In this document: positions 61,473 through 64,000 of the stretch, one piece after another | Position numbering within the stretch: position 1 is the first letter of the stretch | Layout of the letters: each line of letters opens with the position of its first letter | Assembly (NCBI GenBank): GCA_013396525.1 | Contig: VWYX01001244.1 | Span: 62,001-126,000 of the forward strand | Direction: 5' to 3' | DNA: 64,000 nucleotides | Source: Chaetorhynchus papuensis | Taxonomy: Eukaryota > Chordata > Aves > Passeriformes > Rhipiduridae | Notes under the pieces: model-generated | What the model saw: only the letters and a program-made list of their open reading frames with translations | What the model was told of the DNA's origin: nothing | The model's database searches: none | Made by a program: the position numbers and the translations under genes

Positions 61473-62553
61473 TTTGCTGGGTTTTCCTTAGGTTTAGTAA
61501 TTTCTCAGGCTGGAGTTTAAGAGATTCACAACTTTAGGGCAAAGGGGAGTATTAAAAAAAATGAAACGCTGGGTATGTACAACAGCCTCTTCTGTGTATT
61601 ACCAACAAGGAAAAGAACCTCTAAAGAAAGAACCTTCTTCCCAGCTCCTCCTGCAGCTCCAGGGAAGCTGGAGGAGCTGGGAAGGAGTAGCAGACTTGCC
61701 TCCCTGCTTTTTTAACATGCTACCACATCACACATTATCAACTTTCTCTGTCAGATACATTTTACCCAAAACACCTGAACTCTCCCTCACCTCAAACATC
61801 TTTCCCACCATCCCTGTTTCGACTGTTATCAAAATTGTTTTATTCAGCAGCAGTCATACAGGAATATCTACACAGGAGGAAACTTTCTATGTTTGTTCCT
61901 GCAATGCATTGTTACAGCAGCCCAGGGAACGGAGTGAGCAGCTCACTGTTACCATCAACACCACTGCAAATGTCCCCACGCTGGAGCCACTGGACCTGGC
62001 TGCCATCAAACCACGACTGCCCAGGACTGTCACAGAGCTGCTGGGAAGTTCTGCCAGAGCTTGCTGAGAGCATGCCAAAGAAAAGCCATCAAATGCAGAT
62101 TAGCCCTGCGCAAAACACAGTAATCCCAGAAAAAGGGATGTGGGACTGTTACACTTTGATGAGAGAGGTCAGAGCCACAAGGATAGAGAGAAAACCAGTA
62201 GGAAACTGGGAATTTATAAACACGACCGACACGTTTCTGCCTGCATGAACTGACTGCAGCCACAGTTATTTGAAAGGAGAAAACTGGTCCCAAGCCTGCT
62301 TCTATTTCCAACAGAAACAACAGGTCATAAATCTGTATTTAATAATTGAAACAAACGGCCTGACTCCCAGCCTGGCTGAGCACAACGCAGGGAAGAAACT
62401 TAAAATATTGATTAAGACACGAGATTTTTCTACCTGGCCTCTGACTTCTTTGAGACCTTCAAAGTTCAGAGCTAAAGCCACAGGGAGTTTCATCTTGGAC
62501 AAGATTATGTGGGAAATTTCTCATGTTTGCCTTTGAAGCTCCTCGATGCTGAG
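61473..62553. other. single-copy sequence, no gene recognised
   Basis: A 168-residue plus-strand frame at 61561-62067 overlaps a 137-residue frame in another phase. Neither is recognisable. Confidence 0.45.
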
Positions 62554-62597
62554 GGAACACCAAGGGAACACCAAGGGAGCACCAAGGGAGCACCAAG
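62554..62597. repeat. 11-bp tandem repeat, four copies
   Basis: GGAACACCAAG occurs twice, then GGAGCACCAAG twice, with no gaps. One A-to-G difference separates the two pairs. Confidence 0.9.
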
Positions 62598-62820
62598 GGC
62601 CCAGCAGACACAGCACCAGGGGCAGGGGTGGCACTGACCCCCTCCACAGCAGCCTCCCTTTTACACCCCCTACATCAGACCCAGCTGGGGAAGGGAACAG
62701 CAGGAACTCACCCTGCTGAAGCTTGGAGCAGTGGTTAACATTTGCTGTTCCACCTCTCTGAGCTGCAGCTTTCCACAAAGGATCCACGTCCTGTGGCAGG
62801 GACGGCAAAGCCATGCAGGA
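62598..62820. other. short single-copy stretch before CR1
   Basis: A minus-strand segment at 62712-62790 has acceptor-like and donor-like edges (CCACAG/GACG and CAGG/GTGAGT) and two open phases. It lies directly next to a CR1 3' end and is unrecognised. Confidence 0.25.
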
Positions 62821-63210
62821 GTCACGGAGCCCTTAGGGCTGGAAAAGCCCTCTAAGAACATCAACAGTTCCCTTGCACTGACCCCTGTCCCCAAGTGCCA
62901 CATCCACAGGGCTGTTCAGTCCCTCCAGGGATGGGGATCCACCACTGCCCTGGGCAGCTGTGCCAGGGCTGGACAATCCTTCCCATGGAGAAATGTCCCC
63001 AATATCCACCCTGCCCCTCCCCTGGCCCAGCCTGAGGCCGTTCCCTCTCCTCCTGTCCCTGTTCCCTGGCAGCAGAGCCCGACCCCCCCGGCTGCCCCCT
63101 CCTGTCAGGGAGTGGTGCAGAGCCACAGGGTCCCCCCTGAGCCTCCTTTGCTCCAGGCTGAGCCCCTTTCCCAGCTCCCTCAGCTGCTCCTGGGGCTCCA
63201 GCCCCTTCCC
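62821..63210 (-). mobile_element. CR1 LINE fragment, 3' region (reverse orientation)
   Basis: It reads as the reverse complement of the same CR1 type as at 42.0 kb: GGCTGGAAAAGCCCTCTAAG, CCCTCCAGGGATGGGGATCC, CACTGCCCTGGGCAGCTGTG, CTCCTTTGCTCCAGGCTGAG and CCCCTTTCCCAGCTCCCTCA. The 3' tail is decayed (CACGGAGCCCTTAGGG). The open frames across it on both strands are repeat shadows. Confidence 0.95.
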
Positions 63211-64000
63211 TGGACCTCTGAATCTGGTCCTGGGTGGCTGCAGTTCACACACAGAATTAGTCAGGTAAAACAAGCCAAGAATTGGTTTTAATAAACTTGA
63301 AAAACACCATCCATTCCAAGTGTGCTTCACAAGGAGTTCACTCACCTCTCCTGAAATAATGGCTATGCAGGCCTTTATTTTTTAACTATTTAACAATAAA
63401 GTGATTTATTTTCAATCTCCCAGTTGAATCAGGAAATTGTTGCTATTCCCAGACAGGGAACAGAGACAAAGGAAGATTAAACACCCAAATATCACACTAG
63501 AAGCCTTTGGCAGAGTAGGAAACCGAACTCACCCCTCCTTTCTGAAACGTAGCTCAGCTTCTTAACCATCAGCCCATCATTCCAGCCTCACGTGACGTGG
63601 AGACACAAACCCTTCTGCGGGGCTCCAAAGCACAAAGGCAGCAGCCAGTAAAAGATTCCTGCTGGCCCAGGCTCAGATCCTGTCTGGACTGAGGGAACAG
63701 GTTTCTGGTTTCAAAAGGAGCAGAGTTGAAGTTGCTTTCCTTCAATTGCAACCTTTTTAACAAAACAGAGATTTTTCTCCAGCAAGTAAAGCCATAAATC
63801 AGGACATCTCCTGAGGTTCTTTTTTTTTTTTCCCTTTTTTTTTTTTTCCTAGTTAGTGTGCCCTGCCTCCCCTTTCCATCCCTCCAGACTTACTTCATAA
63901 ACATTAGCTTTCAAGCATCTCTTCCCCCAGAGGACATATCATAAACATCATGTTAAATATTTAGAACAGGAAACCACCTCACTTTTCTAGCTACATAAAA
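63211..64000. other. single-copy sequence, no gene recognised
   Basis: Two T homopolymers flanking CCC at about 63821-63848 form a T-rich tract. I see nothing else of note. Confidence 0.5.

Noticed and set aside
62731..63291. 186-codon plus-strand and overlapping 170-codon minus-strand frames
   Set aside because: Both are shadows of the reverse-oriented CR1 at 62.8-63.2 kb.
1..64000. CRISPR arrays, tRNA/rRNA genes, prophage or bacterial operons
   Set aside because: None are seen. The repeat content and lack of dense coding are those of a vertebrate nuclear genome.

Overview
The window reads as nuclear DNA from a bird, most likely a songbird. The evidence is about ten fragments of the avian CR1 non-LTR retrotransposon in both orientations. 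Several keep the CR1 3' tail built on ATTCTATG-like octamers, and several are of the GC-rich type I associate with passerines. There are no ribosome binding sites, operons, tRNAs, rRNAs, CRISPR arrays or phage genes. I recognise no protein-coding gene. The open frames are short, unfamiliar, and mostly shadows of repeats. The window is best read as intergenic or large-intron sequence.

Layout. Positions 1-9900 are single-copy sequence with CR1 pieces at 1.5-1.9, 4.4 and 6.8 kb. Positions 9.9-31 kb are mostly single-copy, with a compact CpG island near 22.2 kb and a 243-residue unrecognised frame at 29.3-30.05 kb. At 31.1-31.4 kb two CR1 halves sit in opposite orientation. Positions 32.5-37.9 kb contain two AT-rich, TAAT-dense blocks that look like candidate regulatory elements, and a short CG/TG alternating tract. 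CR1 copies follow at 39.0, 40.0, 42.0 and 43.7 kb. A perfect 16-bp GC-rich inverted repeat lies at 43.5 kb.

The most distinctive locus is 46.07-47.36 kb. A CAGA microsatellite runs into a 219-base assembly gap, then three copies of a roughly 43-50 bp repeat, then 38 copies of a 22-bp minisatellite in perfect register. Because 22 is not a multiple of 3 and no phase of the unit makes a stop codon, all six reading frames stay open across the array. The long open frames there are therefore an arithmetic artefact, not genes.

Positions 47.4-62.5 kb are single-copy, with a 49-bp pure pyrimidine tract and a G-quadruplex motif at 61.4 kb. The last 1.5 kb holds a small 11-bp tandem repeat and another CR1.

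Several segments carry a strong splice acceptor and donor flanking an open stretch. In 64 kb some such pairs are expected by chance, so they are reported as leads and not as exons. I did not find a convincing undescribed biological system. The items most worth checking are the 22-bp array, the CpG island, the hairpin and the rearranged CR1.
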